A DNA stretch of 64,000 nt from Streptomyces sp. ML-6 (GCF_030116705.1 NZ_JAOTIK010000001.1:2003001-2067000), one strand, 5' to 3'. Numbered from the stretch's first letter, positions 35,431 to 43,344 are shown. A program made the numbers and translations. Notes: generated from the sequence alone by a model not told the origin.

Positions 35431-36488
35431 TAGTACCAGGGGCGGGTGTCGTGCGTGGGCAGCGGACGCAGCTGCGGCCACTGCTGGAGCAGGCGGTCGG
35501 CCAGGGCGGAGCCGAGGCGGCCCACGGCGTGCAGATGGTCGTGGTCGCGGGTCATGTCGGCGACCACGACCAGGCGGTGGACGAGCCGCTCACTCGCAGT
35601 GATGTAGCCCCACTCGAAGTCCTCGGAGGGCACCCGGGCGAACTGGTCGGCCGTCCCGCGGTGGGCCCGCTCGACGAGCGCGTCGCCCCGGATCAGCCAG
35701 CCCGCACACGCGTCGGCGAGGTCACCCGGCATGTCCTTCCCGGTGAGGCCGCGCCAGGTGGTCCGGTAGACGTCCTCGGCCTCCGCGAGCGGGGCCGCGG
35801 CGACCGACATGGCGCACCAGCAGGTGGGGAAGCCGATGCGGAAATAGGCGAGTTCGACCAGGCCGTTGCCGAGCGAGGCCCCCTCGAAGTCGACGAAGCG
35901 GACGCCGTCGGCGGTGCGCACATCGTTGCCGGGACAGGGGTCGCCGTGCAGCAGCGCGTGATGCGGGGCGGGGTCCAACCGCTCCAGGAGACCCGCGAGT
36001 TCATCGGGAACCGCGGGCGGCACGGGTACGTCGAGCGCCCTTGCCAGGGCGAGGAAGGACTCCGCGTCGGCGGCCGTGGGCCCCGACCAGACCGGCAGTG
36101 CGCCCGCGTCGGCGGGCCCGGTCAGGGCGTGCAGCCGGGCGAGCGACTCGGCGTACCCCGGCATCCAGTCGTCCGTCCCACCGAGGTCATCCAAGTGTTC
36201 GAGGACCATCACCCGCGAGGTCGGATCCGTGGCGAGCACCGCGGGGGCCACGGCGGGCCCGGAGGCCCGCCCCGCCAGGCGCAGCCCGGCGACCTCCCGC
36301 GCGAAGCGCGTGTCCGCGTCGGCTCCCGTGTCCCCGCCGCCGACGATCTGCTTGACGATCACCGACCGCCGGTCGGCCGGCCGCACCCGCCACACCCGCG
36401 ACCGCGGACTGCTGCCCAGGAGTTCGGCCTGCTCGGGAGCGCCCACGGTGGAGAGCAGCGCCTCGCTGAAAGGAACCCGGTTCGACAT
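35430..36488 (-). CDS. Aminoglycoside-phosphotransferase-family kinase
   Basis: A 352-residue APH/choline-kinase-fold protein. RRSVIVKQIVGGGD has the ATP-binding Lys, ALLHGDPCPGND is the catalytic loop (HGDxxxxN), and GVRFVDFEGASLGNGL has the metal-binding Asp. The ATG at 36488 (MSNRVPFSEALLSTVGAPEQ) is used. The family phosphorylates antibiotics, sugars or small alcohols; the substrate cannot be inferred. The last two codons (Trp-Tyr) and the TAG stop touch the left end of the IS5 element, so the native 3' end may have been altered by insertion. Confidence 0.83.
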   Translation of the reverse strand: MSNRVPFSEALLSTVGAPEQAELLGSSPRSRVWRVRPADRRSVIVKQIVGGGDTGADADTRFAREVAGLRLAGRASGPAVAPAVLATDPTSRVMVLEHLDDLGGTDDWMPGYAESLARLHALTGPADAGALPVWSGPTAADAESFLALARALDVPVPPAVPDELAGLLERLDPAPHHALLHGDPCPGNDVRTADGVRFVDFEGASLGNGLVELAYFRIGFPTCWCAMSVAAAPLAEAEDVYRTTWRGLTGKDMPGDLADACAGWLIRGDALVERAHRGTADQFARVPSEDFEWGYITASERLVHRLVVVADMTRDHDHLHAVGRLGSALADRLLQQWPQLRPLPTHDTRPWY

Positions 36489-36629
36489 GCCGACGAGCGT
36501 AGTCCCGGAATGTCGTTGCGTTTGGTGCGCCGGGCACCGCTCGGTCGTGACGACCACGGAGCGCCTTCTCCCAGGGGCGGCGGAGGTCCCTGCCGGGGCG
36601 TTGACGGGGACCTCCGCCCGGAAGGCGCG

Positions 36630-36839
36630 TCAGGCGATCGTGTCGTCGGCCTTCAGCTCGTCGACGAACGCGCGCCAGGCGGCGGCCGGGAACAGGCAGA
36701 CGCCCAACTCCGGCGCCTTCGAGTCGCGTACGGCCATCTGCACCCCGTCGAGCCGGGCGCCCTCGACGCAGTTGCCACCCTGGTTGTTGCTGTAGCTCGA
36801 CTTGAACCAGTGGACACCAGCGAGCCGATGAGCGGTCAT
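36630..36839 (-). CDS. DUF397 protein (copy 1)
   Basis: A 69-residue DUF397 protein. VHWFKSSYSNNQGGNCVEGA is the family signature, followed by MAVRDSKAPELG and AAAWRAFVDELK. Such proteins accompany Scr1/WhiJ-type helix-turn-helix regulators in Streptomyces and may be partner or antitoxin-like modules that affect development. It is a near-duplicate of the next gene upstream, with strong identity in the signature block. The ATG at 36839 lies 5 nt after the upstream stop. Confidence 0.9.
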   Translation of the reverse strand: MTAHRLAGVHWFKSSYSNNQGGNCVEGARLDGVQMAVRDSKAPELGVCLFPAAAWRAFVDELKADDTIA

Positions 36840-36844
36840 GTGAG

Positions 36845-37042
36845 TCAGTGCTCCTTGATCCTGTCGACGAACGCGTGCCAGGCGGCGGCCGGGAACACGC
36901 AGACGCCCTGCCCGGGGTCCTTCGAATCCCGGATAGCCATCACCCGCCCACCGAGCCGAGCGCCCTCGACGCACTCGCCGCCCTGGTTGTTGCTGTAGCT
37001 CGACTTGAACCAGTGGGCACCCGCGAGCTGATGAGTGGTCAT
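36845..37042 (-). CDS. DUF397 protein (copy 2)
   Basis: A 65-residue DUF397 protein. AHWFKSSYSNNQGGECVEGA and MAIRDSKDPGQG are nearly the same as in copy 1, and the shared CVFPAAAWHAFVDRIK block ends it. It starts at the ATG at 37042, 6 nt after the HTH gene's stop (37048), so the three genes form one operon. The pair arose by tandem duplication; differences are at charged positions. Confidence 0.9.
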   Translation of the reverse strand: MTTHQLAGAHWFKSSYSNNQGGECVEGARLGGRVMAIRDSKDPGQGVCVFPAAAWHAFVDRIKEH

Positions 37043-37047
37043 GTAGA

Positions 37048-37920
37048 TCAATGCTCCTTGATTGCTTCTCTGATCATGCCGAGAGACTCCTGCGGCCCCA
37101 CAGCAAGAATCTGGAGGTCGTTGAACGCCTCTTCGTACAGGACTACGTCGGCACGCTTCCGCATGACCGAGGCCCCACCCAGGTACTCCAAATAGACGAT
37201 GGACTCCGCGTCGTCGAAGCGGAGCAGTGTGAAGGCGCCGTTCATCCCAGGGTGCACACCCGCCTTGAAGGGGACGACCTGCACCCGCACCGAGGGTCGC
37301 TCGGCCACCTCCGCCAGATGCTCCATCTGCGCCCGCATGACGGCCGAGCTGCCGACCTTGCGACGGAGAACCGCCTCGTTGATGACCGCCGCGAACTTGA
37401 GCGGCGCCGAGTCGCGGCGCAACGCCTCCTGCCGCGTCATCCGTACGTCAACAAGTCGGTCGATCTCATCGGCAGAGAGCCTTTCGGACGCTCCCTGGTA
37501 AATGGCTCGCACATAGTCCTCGGTCTGGAGAAGACCGGGAACGAACTCACCCTCGTACTTGTGCAGAGCTGCAGCCGTGGCTTCCAGCCCCAAGTACGCC
37601 TTGAACGTGGGGGCGATGACCGGCCGGTACTCGGGCGACTGCCACCAGTCCCTCTTGGTCTTGGTGACGGCCGCGTACCCCAACAGCAGGGCACGCTTTT
37701 CGGGGGCCGCCCCGTAGATCTCGCAGAGCGCCATCACATCGACGGCCTCGACAACCGAATTGTCCCCCGTCTCCAGCCTGGTCAGCTTCGACGGGCTGCA
37801 GATCAAGGTGCGGACGACCTGGGTCGACGTGAGACCGGCTTCGTGCCGGAGCTGCCGGAGTTCACGTCCTAACTGAAGACGGCAGAGTGCGGGCGTCGCC
37901 GACTCCACATCCGTGATCAT
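37048..37920 (-). CDS. XRE-type regulator with DUF5753 (Scr1/WhiJ-like)
   Basis: A 290-residue protein. Residues 15-70 form a helix-turn-helix: LGRELRQLRHEAGLTSTQVV, then CSPSKLTRLETGDNSV. The remainder is the DUF5753 domain with LHKYEGEFVPGLLQTEDYVR, AVINEAVLRRKVGSSAVMRA and a terminal EAFNDLQILAVGPQESL. This architecture with downstream DUF397 genes is found many times in Streptomyces, and some members influence sporulation and antibiotic production. GGGAGG lies 7 nt before the ATG. A GTTAC-N5-GTGAC half-palindrome lies 20 nt upstream inside the duplicated element, a candidate autoregulatory site. Confidence 0.9.
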   Translation of the reverse strand: MITDVESATPALCRLQLGRELRQLRHEAGLTSTQVVRTLICSPSKLTRLETGDNSVVEAVDVMALCEIYGAAPEKRALLLGYAAVTKTKRDWWQSPEYRPVIAPTFKAYLGLEATAAALHKYEGEFVPGLLQTEDYVRAIYQGASERLSADEIDRLVDVRMTRQEALRRDSAPLKFAAVINEAVLRRKVGSSAVMRAQMEHLAEVAERPSVRVQVVPFKAGVHPGMNGAFTLLRFDDAESIVYLEYLGGASVMRKRADVVLYEEAFNDLQILAVGPQESLGMIREAIKEH

Positions 37921-37938
37921 CTACTGCCTCCCAGGACT

Positions 37939-38133
37939 TGTTACCCAGTGTGACGGAGAATGTTCCGCTGCCGCAAGGAGTGTTCTGCGCCGACGCAGAA
38001 CACTCCGCCCAGGGGCGCGAATGCGTCGAAACGGCACAGAAATTCACGCGGGAATCTGTTCGCAGAAAACTGCCGCGACACTCCCAGACTACCCTCCGCA
38101 CAGACCTGATTACCAAATGTCGCCGAAGCGGGC
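37939..38133. repeat. Duplicated 195-nt element, copy A
   Basis: This stretch is homologous to 40408-40603. It begins with a dyad (GTTAC-CCAGT-GTGAC, 37940-37954) and contains a perfect 13-bp hairpin: GGAGTGTTCTGCG (37977-37989), a CCGA loop, and CGCAGAACACTCC (37994-38006). The hairpin, the dyad and several other blocks (GCAGAAA, ATTACC, GCCGAA) recur in copy B. It lies in the divergent space between the HTH gene and the FG-GAP kinase. Confidence 0.75.
37941..38081 (-). CDS. Possible 46-aa small ORF A in the duplicated element
   Basis: A minus-strand frame from a GTG at 38081 to TAA at 37941 (46 codons) contains NRFPRE and APLGGVFCVGAEHSLRQRN. GGAGGG lies 11 nt before the GTG. Copy B encodes a frame of exactly the same length with 29 of 46 identical residues, no indels and about a dozen synonymous changes. 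It ends 20 nt before the HTH gene on the same strand and could be a leader peptide. The alternative is that conservation reflects the hairpin and operator rather than a protein. Confidence 0.35.
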   Translation of the reverse strand: MSRQFSANRFPREFLCRFDAFAPLGGVFCVGAEHSLRQRNILRHTG

Positions 38134-38285
38134 CCTTCGGTCGCCGCACACGCTTCCTCCCGGACAACTGCCGTGCGATTACAGCCAGGTTGACGATCAA
38201 CGGGAGGGCTCCCCCGAGAGGTCGTAGCCTTTCCGGGGCGCCGTGCCGCGTACGGCAGGTACCAGAAGTTCCGGGCGTGACGAAC

Positions 38286-40367
38286 ATGGCGAGGTATGCA
38301 GGCATGTGGGGTCGAGGGACGCTGATCAACGACCGTTACGCACTGGTCGGACGGTTGGGCAGTGGCGCCATGGGCGAGGTCTGGCGCGCCGAGGACCAGG
38401 TGCTCAAGCGCGAGGTCGCCGTCAAGTTCCTCCGCCCCTCGGGCCTTGAGGACAATTCCTTCCTCCCGCGCTTCCGGAAAGAGGCCAAGGTCCTCGCCTC
38501 CATCCGTCATCCGGGCGTCGTCGGCGTCCACGACTACGGCGAGCAGACGTTCCCCGGGAACGGCGACGGACACGGCACGGCGACGCAGGCCGCGTACATC
38601 GTCATGGAACTCGTCGAGGGGAAGACGCTGGAGGAGCTGCGCGAGGAGCACGGGCTCCTTCCGCCCGCCAGAGTCCTCGACCTCGCCGCCCAGGCGCTCG
38701 ACGCGCTGCACACCGTGCACCGGCTCGGCATCGTGCACCGTGACATCAAGCCGTCGAACCTGATGCTCCGCGAGGACGGCCGGGTCACGGTGACCGATTT
38801 CGGCATCGCCCGCACCGAGACCGGCACCCGGCTGACCGACCCGCACGGGATCATCGGCACGCCGCGCTACATGTCCCCCGAGCAGGCCCGGGGGCTGCCC
38901 GTCCTCCCGGCCTCCGATCTCTACTCCATCGGCGCGGTCTGCTACGAACTGATCACCGGAATACCGATGTTCAGAGGTGCTTCGCCCCTCGAGGTCGCCC
39001 TCAAGCACATCGAGGAACCGGTGCCGGCCCTCCCCGACGACGTTCCGGAAGCGACCAGGGCCTTCCTCGCCCAGGCACTCGCCAAGGACCCGGAGGACCG
39101 CTACGTCAACGCCGCCGTGATGGCCGCCGCTGCTCGCCGGGCGGCCAAGGAACGCAACAACACCGGGGAACGCCGCACCACCGGGAACCGCGACGCCGCC
39201 GAGCAACGCGGGACCACCGACAACCGCGACGCCGCCGAGGAACGCGGGACCGCCGGGAAGAGCGACGCGCACCCCCGTCCACACTCCCGTCCACGCCCGC
39301 GCCCGCGCCTCCGACCGGTGATCCTCCTGGCCGCGTTGTTCGTCTCCGCGGCCACCGCCACGGCCCTGTACTTCGCCCCGCCGCCCTGGAACTCCGACGC
39401 CGACGCCGACTCCCACTCAGGCCCCGGCTCCAACTCCGACCCGCTGCCCGACTCCGCCGCACCGGCCGGGGACGCGAAAACGAACGGGCCGGGTGCGGGC
39501 TGGGAGGATCGCGGCGTCATCCAGCCCGAGAAGTTCCCGTCCACGAGCACCTTCTGGGTGGTCAACATCAACCCGGAGGACCCCAAGGCCGAATTCGTCG
39601 CGGTCGACAAGGACCAGACCTTCCGGTTCTGGTGGAACAACGGCCCTTCGGACACGGGCTGGAAGCCCTTCTCCCCGGGGCAGAACTCCTACGCACCCCC
39701 GGCCGGGGCCGTGGGCAGCGCCCTCCGCTTCGGCGACATCGACGGGGACGGGTTTCCCGACTGCATGGTCGTCGCCCCGGACGGCCGGCTGAAGGTCCAC
39801 ACCTGGAAGAAGGAGAACCCGTCGGGCGCCCGCATGTGCATGAACGACTACCCCGGCACCCCCGACGTGTTCTCGGACGGACCCACCGGCGAGCAGCCGT
39901 CAGTCGACCCGAAGTCCCGCATCGTGTTCGCGGACGTCACCGGAGGCGGACGGGACGACTACCTGCTGATCGAGCCGGACGGTACGACGACGGCCTGGTA
40001 CAACAGGGACTTCCAGTCCACGGGCGGACGGGAGTACCTGGACTGGGCGCCGCCCGAGAACATCGACGGCGCCCGGACGGAGCCCGAGGAGATCCTGTAC
40101 GCGGACATCGACGGGGACAGGCGTGCCGACCGCATCCTGATCACCGCCAAGGGCGGCGCCCGTGCCTGGCTCAACGAGGGCGCCGAGGGGGCGGGCGGGA
40201 AGTTCCGGGAGATCGGAAGGATCGCGGAGGACTCCGGAGTGCCCCCGCAGGAGGTGCGGTTCGCCGACGTCGACGGGGACGGCAGGGCCGACTTCCTCCG
40301 CATCGAACGGAACGGCGTGACCCACGCCTGGCTCAACCGGCTCAAGCCGGAGCAATTCGGCAGCTGA
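38286..40367 (+). CDS. Ser/Thr protein kinase with extracellular FG-GAP/VCBS repeats
   Basis: A 693-residue membrane kinase. Residues 15-280 form a Hanks-type kinase: GRLGSGAMGEVWRAED (P-loop), VAVKFL (Lys), GIVHRDIKPSNLML (catalytic loop), VTDFGIAR and MSPEQARG. Residues 285-340 are Arg/Asn/Ala-rich with two copies of a unit around NRDAAEQRGT. One membrane helix (VILLAALFVSAATATALYF, about 344-363) follows. The outside part has at least four FG-GAP-like repeats (FGDIDGDGFPD, FADVTGGGRDDYL, YADIDGDRRADRIL, FADVDGDGRADFL), probably Ca-binding. It probably senses an external ligand. The ATG at 38286 is used; an ATG at 38304 has a better GAGG. Confidence 0.9.
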   Translation: MARYAGMWGRGTLINDRYALVGRLGSGAMGEVWRAEDQVLKREVAVKFLRPSGLEDNSFLPRFRKEAKVLASIRHPGVVGVHDYGEQTFPGNGDGHGTATQAAYIVMELVEGKTLEELREEHGLLPPARVLDLAAQALDALHTVHRLGIVHRDIKPSNLMLREDGRVTVTDFGIARTETGTRLTDPHGIIGTPRYMSPEQARGLPVLPASDLYSIGAVCYELITGIPMFRGASPLEVALKHIEEPVPALPDDVPEATRAFLAQALAKDPEDRYVNAAVMAAAARRAAKERNNTGERRTTGNRDAAEQRGTTDNRDAAEERGTAGKSDAHPRPHSRPRPRPRLRPVILLAALFVSAATATALYFAPPPWNSDADADSHSGPGSNSDPLPDSAAPAGDAKTNGPGAGWEDRGVIQPEKFPSTSTFWVVNINPEDPKAEFVAVDKDQTFRFWWNNGPSDTGWKPFSPGQNSYAPPAGAVGSALRFGDIDGDGFPDCMVVAPDGRLKVHTWKKENPSGARMCMNDYPGTPDVFSDGPTGEQPSVDPKSRIVFADVTGGGRDDYLLIEPDGTTTAWYNRDFQSTGGREYLDWAPPENIDGARTEPEEILYADIDGDRRADRILITAKGGARAWLNEGAEGAGGKFREIGRIAEDSGVPPQEVRFADVDGDGRADFLRIERNGVTHAWLNRLKPEQFGS

Positions 40368-40407
40368 CGTCTCCGAGCGCCTCGGGCACCCTTGCCTCCT
40401 ACGCGAT

Positions 40408-40603
40408 GTCACCCAACGTGACGAAGAACATCCCGGCGCCGCAGGGGGTGTTCCGCTCCCCCGCAGAACACCCCACCCGGGGTCGCGAACGCGCTGGAAC
40501 AGCACGGACTTTCGCGCGGAAACCTGCTCGCAGAAAGCCGACGTGGCACTCCCCCGGTCGCCGTCCGCGCTGCGACGATTACCGAAGGTTGCCGAAACGG
40601 GCG
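40408..40603. repeat. Duplicated 195-nt element, copy B
   Basis: This is the partner of 37939-38133, placed after the kinase gene. The dyad is perfect here: GTCAC-CCAAC-GTGAC (40408-40422). The hairpin is kept with changed bases: GGGGTGTTCCGC (40445-40456) and GCAGAACACCCC (40463-40474). Stem positions such as GGAG/CTCC in A and GGGG/CCCC in B change together. Confidence 0.75.
40409..40549 (-). CDS. Possible 46-aa small ORF B in the duplicated element
   Basis: A minus-strand frame from a GTG at 40549 to TGA at 40409 has 46 codons, exactly like ORF A. SASRFPRE, GGVFCGGAEHPLRRR and a final LRHVG correspond to those of A. No gene lies downstream on this strand except the convergent kinase, so a leader role is unlikely here. 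It may be a decayed duplicate or simply a shadow of a conserved regulatory element. Confidence 0.25.
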   Translation of the reverse strand: MPRRLSASRFPRESPCCSSAFATPGGVFCGGAEHPLRRRDVLRHVG

Positions 40604-40670
40604 CATACGGCGGCAGCGCCGCGCGGCCCGCCCGCCTGCCGCCGCCACCCCGGATCCACAGCACCCCGGA

Positions 40671-40705
40671 TCCGTAGGTCCGTAGATCCGTAGGTCCGTA
40701 GGTTC
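40671..40705. repeat. Short CCGTAGRT tandem repeat
   Basis: CCGTAGGT/CCGTAGAT units are repeated four times just upstream of the next gene's ribosome-binding site. The array is low-complexity; changes in copy number could alter spacing to the promoter. Confidence 0.7.
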
Positions 40706-40723
40706 CGAGCCAGGGAGTCCCCC

Positions 40724-41098
40724 ATGCCGCATCCCTCGTCGCCCTCCTCTCCCGACCAGCCGCCGCGAGCGGTCGGCGGCATCCTTTCCCTGGACGTCGA
40801 GTCCGCGCTCCGGGCCGCCGACGAGGCCCTCGCCCTCCGGCTCGGCACTGTCACACGCCAGGAGATCGACACCCGGACCGCCGAACTGCGCGGGCACGTC
40901 GGCCTCTTCGCCGAGGCGGTGCTCGACCACGCACGGACCGCCGCGGACCGCTCCGTCCGGTGGGAGGTCGACCAGCTCCTCGCCTCGACGCCGAGGGACG
41001 GCGCGCTCGTCTTCAGCGCGTACCAGCACCTGCGCGACCTCGCCCGGATGCTGCGCCGGCTGGCGGACTCCGCGGCGGAGCACGGGGTGACGTCATGA
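40724..41098 (+). CDS. Small helical hypothetical protein, 124 aa
   Basis: The ATG at 40724 has AGGGAG 7 nt upstream. After a Pro/Ser-rich start the protein is all helix: ESALRAADEALALRLGTVTR; EIDTRTAELRGHVGLFAEAV; YQHLRDLARMLRRLADSAA. The pattern is like the DUF6415-type small proteins of Streptomyces, but this is only an impression. It is coupled by ATGA to the zinc-knuckle-like gene downstream and has element B upstream. Confidence 0.6.
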   Translation: MPHPSSPSSPDQPPRAVGGILSLDVESALRAADEALALRLGTVTRQEIDTRTAELRGHVGLFAEAVLDHARTAADRSVRWEVDQLLASTPRDGALVFSAYQHLRDLARMLRRLADSAAEHGVTS

Positions 41099-41331
41099 GC
41101 GCCGACGCCCGGCCGCAGGACCACCAGTCGCAGGACCACCAGTCGCGGGACCACCGGCCGTGGGACTACACGACGTTCGCGCCCCCGGGTCGGACCTGCC
41201 CCGCGTGCCTGCGCCCGGTCCGGCCGCTCGACCGCTGCTTCCGGGGCGAGATCCCCGGGGCGGCCGAGGAGCCGGTCGTCCTCTACCGCCACATCGACTG
41301 CGCGAACCCGGAGCGCCCGTCACACGGCTGA
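41095..41331 (+). CDS. Small Cys-containing protein, 78 aa
   Basis: The ATG overlaps the previous stop (ATGA). The start is an Asp/Gln/His-rich repeat (PQDHQSQDHQSRDHRPWDY). A compact block follows with TCPACLRPVRPLDRC and HIDCANPE, giving four Cys and a His that could bind zinc. No domain is recognised. The tight coupling to the helical protein suggests that they act together. Confidence 0.6.
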   Translation: MSADARPQDHQSQDHQSRDHRPWDYTTFAPPGRTCPACLRPVRPLDRCFRGEIPGAAEEPVVLYRHIDCANPERPSHG

Positions 41332-41485
41332 AGGGGCTTCACGACCGGTGGCCCCCGTCGAAGGGCGTCCCCGGACCGGACGGACTCCCCCGCCGAGATC
41401 TCCGACGGGGGCGTGCGGCACGATGGGACGCCGTCGAACGCGTAGCCCCGAGACCGTCCCCACCCACCCCCACCAGGAGGAACCC

Positions 41486-42142
41486 GTGCCCGCCGAGTCC
41501 GCCGTCGAGCTGTCGCCCGAGATTCTCGCCGCCTTCCAGGCCGCCAAGGGCTTCATGCCGGTGGGCGAGGGGCTCGCGCTGTACCGGGCCGCCGTCGAGG
41601 CCGCCGCGCTGGGGCTGCCGATCCTGGAGGTCGGCACGTACTGCGGGCGCTCCACCGTCCTGCTCGCCGATGTCGCGCGGGCGGCCGGTGTGACGGCGCT
41701 CACCGTGGACCACCACCGCGGCAGCGAGGAGCAGCAGCCGGGCTGGGAGTACCACGACCCGACCGTCGTGGACCCGGAGGTGGGGCGGATGGACACGCTG
41801 CCGACCTTCCGCCGGACCCTGCACGCGGCGGGTCTTGAGGACCACGTGGTGGCGCTGGTGGGGCGGTCGCCGCAGGTCGCGGCGGTCTGGGGCGGGAAGC
41901 TCGGGTTCGTGTTCATCGACGGCGGGCACACCGACGAGCACGCCAACGCCGACTACGAGGGCTGGGCGCCGCACGTGGCCGAGGGCGGGCTGCTGGTGAT
42001 CCACGACGTGTTCCCGGACCCCGCGCACGGCGGCCAGGCCCCGTACCGCATCTATCTGCGGGCGCTGGAGTCCGGCGCGTTCACCGAGGTCTCGGTGACG
42101 GATTCGCTGCGGGTGCTGCGGCGTACCGGAACCGGCATCTGA
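41486..42142 (+). CDS. Class I SAM-dependent methyltransferase-like protein
   Basis: A 218-residue Rossmann-fold protein. LPILEVGTYCGRSTVLLADV is motif I; LTVDHHRGSEEQQPGWEYHD and GFVFIDGGHTDEHANADYEG are the acidic and substrate loops. The pattern (D-GGH-T, Y.GW) is that of the methyltransferase_24 / cephalosporin-hydroxylase-like group. The GTG at 41486 has AGGAGG 6 nt upstream. The substrate is unknown; small O-methyltransferases with a metal site have similar loops. Confidence 0.83.
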   Translation: MPAESAVELSPEILAAFQAAKGFMPVGEGLALYRAAVEAAALGLPILEVGTYCGRSTVLLADVARAAGVTALTVDHHRGSEEQQPGWEYHDPTVVDPEVGRMDTLPTFRRTLHAAGLEDHVVALVGRSPQVAAVWGGKLGFVFIDGGHTDEHANADYEGWAPHVAEGGLLVIHDVFPDPAHGGQAPYRIYLRALESGAFTEVSVTDSLRVLRRTGTGI

Positions 42143-42193
42143 GGGCGGCCGACGCCGCTTTCGGAGCACGCCCGAGACCCTCTGTAGCATCGC

Positions 42194-43153
42194 GTGGTGC
42201 CGTACGACGAGAGCGTTCCCCCCACACCGCGCCGCCGGCCCCTGATCGCCGCCGCCGTGCTCGCAGCCGTGTGCCTGAGTGCCGCGGGCTGCGGCGCGGG
42301 CGACGACGGGGGCGGTGGTACCGCTGCCCGGCCGGGGCCGGACGGCAGCGCCGCCGCCTCCGCACCTTCCTCCGCGTCGGCGTCGCCGTCGCCTTCGAGG
42401 AGCGCCCCGGCGCCGGGAAAGAAGTCCGCCTCCCCCGCTGCGTCCGCTTCCGCTTCCAGGCCCGCGAACAAGATCTCCGGGCCGTTGTCGGGCAAGACCG
42501 TGGTGATCGACCCGGGGCACAATCCGAACAATCGCCTGCACACCCGGGAAATCAATCGTCAGGTGGACATCGGGACCGGGCACAAGGAGTGCGACACCAC
42601 CGGCACTTCGACCAATTCCGGTTATGCGGAGGCCCGGTTCACCCTCGATGTGTCGCACCGGTTGCGTGATCTCCTCCTGAAGCAGGGGGCCGAGGTCCTG
42701 CTGACGTACGACAACGACCGCTCGTACGGGCCGTGCGTCGACGAACGGGCCCGGATCGGGAACGAGGCGAAAGCCGACGCGGTGGTCTCGGTGCACGCGG
42801 ACGGTTCCGCAGTCGGCAACCGCGGTTTCCATGTGATCCTGCCCGCGGCCGTGCGGGGCGGGGCGGCGGACACCTCGGGGATCGTCGGCCCTTCGCGCGA
42901 TCTGGGAACCAGGATCGCCGGCCTCTTCGTCCGAGCCACCGGAAGCGCTCCCTCCAATTACATCGGCGGCAATACCGGATTGGACACTCGCAAGGATCTG
43001 GGCGGACTGAATTTGTCGACCGTGCCCAAAGTCTTCATCGAATGCGGCAATATGCGTGATCCCAAGGACGCCGCACTGCTCACCAGTCCGGACTGGCGCC
43101 AGCGGGCCGCACAAGGCATTGCCGATGGCATCAGCAGCTACCTCAAGGGGTAA
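42194..43153 (+). CDS. N-acetylmuramoyl-L-alanine amidase lipoprotein (Amidase_3)
   Basis: A secreted zinc amidase of 319 residues that cleaves the bond between MurNAc and L-Ala in peptidoglycan. The signal peptide (LIAAAVLAAVCLSAAGC) ends in a lipobox, then a Ser/Ala/Pro linker to about residue 90. KTVVIDPGHNPNN has the first His, GYAEARFTLDVSHRL the Glu, AVVSVHADGSAVG the second His, and PKVFIECGNMRDPKDAA the catalytic Glu. The start is GTG at 42194 or 42197. It probably acts in cell-wall remodelling. Confidence 0.92.
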   Translation: MVPYDESVPPTPRRRPLIAAAVLAAVCLSAAGCGAGDDGGGGTAARPGPDGSAAASAPSSASASPSPSRSAPAPGKKSASPAASASASRPANKISGPLSGKTVVIDPGHNPNNRLHTREINRQVDIGTGHKECDTTGTSTNSGYAEARFTLDVSHRLRDLLLKQGAEVLLTYDNDRSYGPCVDERARIGNEAKADAVVSVHADGSAVGNRGFHVILPAAVRGGAADTSGIVGPSRDLGTRIAGLFVRATGSAPSNYIGGNTGLDTRKDLGGLNLSTVPKVFIECGNMRDPKDAALLTSPDWRQRAAQGIADGISSYLKG

Positions 43154-43344
43154 CAAGAGGTGGTTCTGGGGCGAAAATGGGGGGATGCACGTCCAGCCTC
43201 CGGGCAGGGCAACAACCCGACCGGGCAGACGATAGATTCATCCGTACGATGGGGGCCTCCCCCGAGCTTCGTGCCGTGCCCGCCGTACCCGTGCAGGCGG
43301 CAACGACGACCGCCCAGACGAGACGACCGACTAAGGACCTTCAC

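Noticed and set aside
37941..39416. A 491-codon minus-strand frame opposite the FG-GAP kinase
   Set aside because: Most of it is the shadow of the kinase domain; only the last 46 codons have independent support from copy B and are listed separately.
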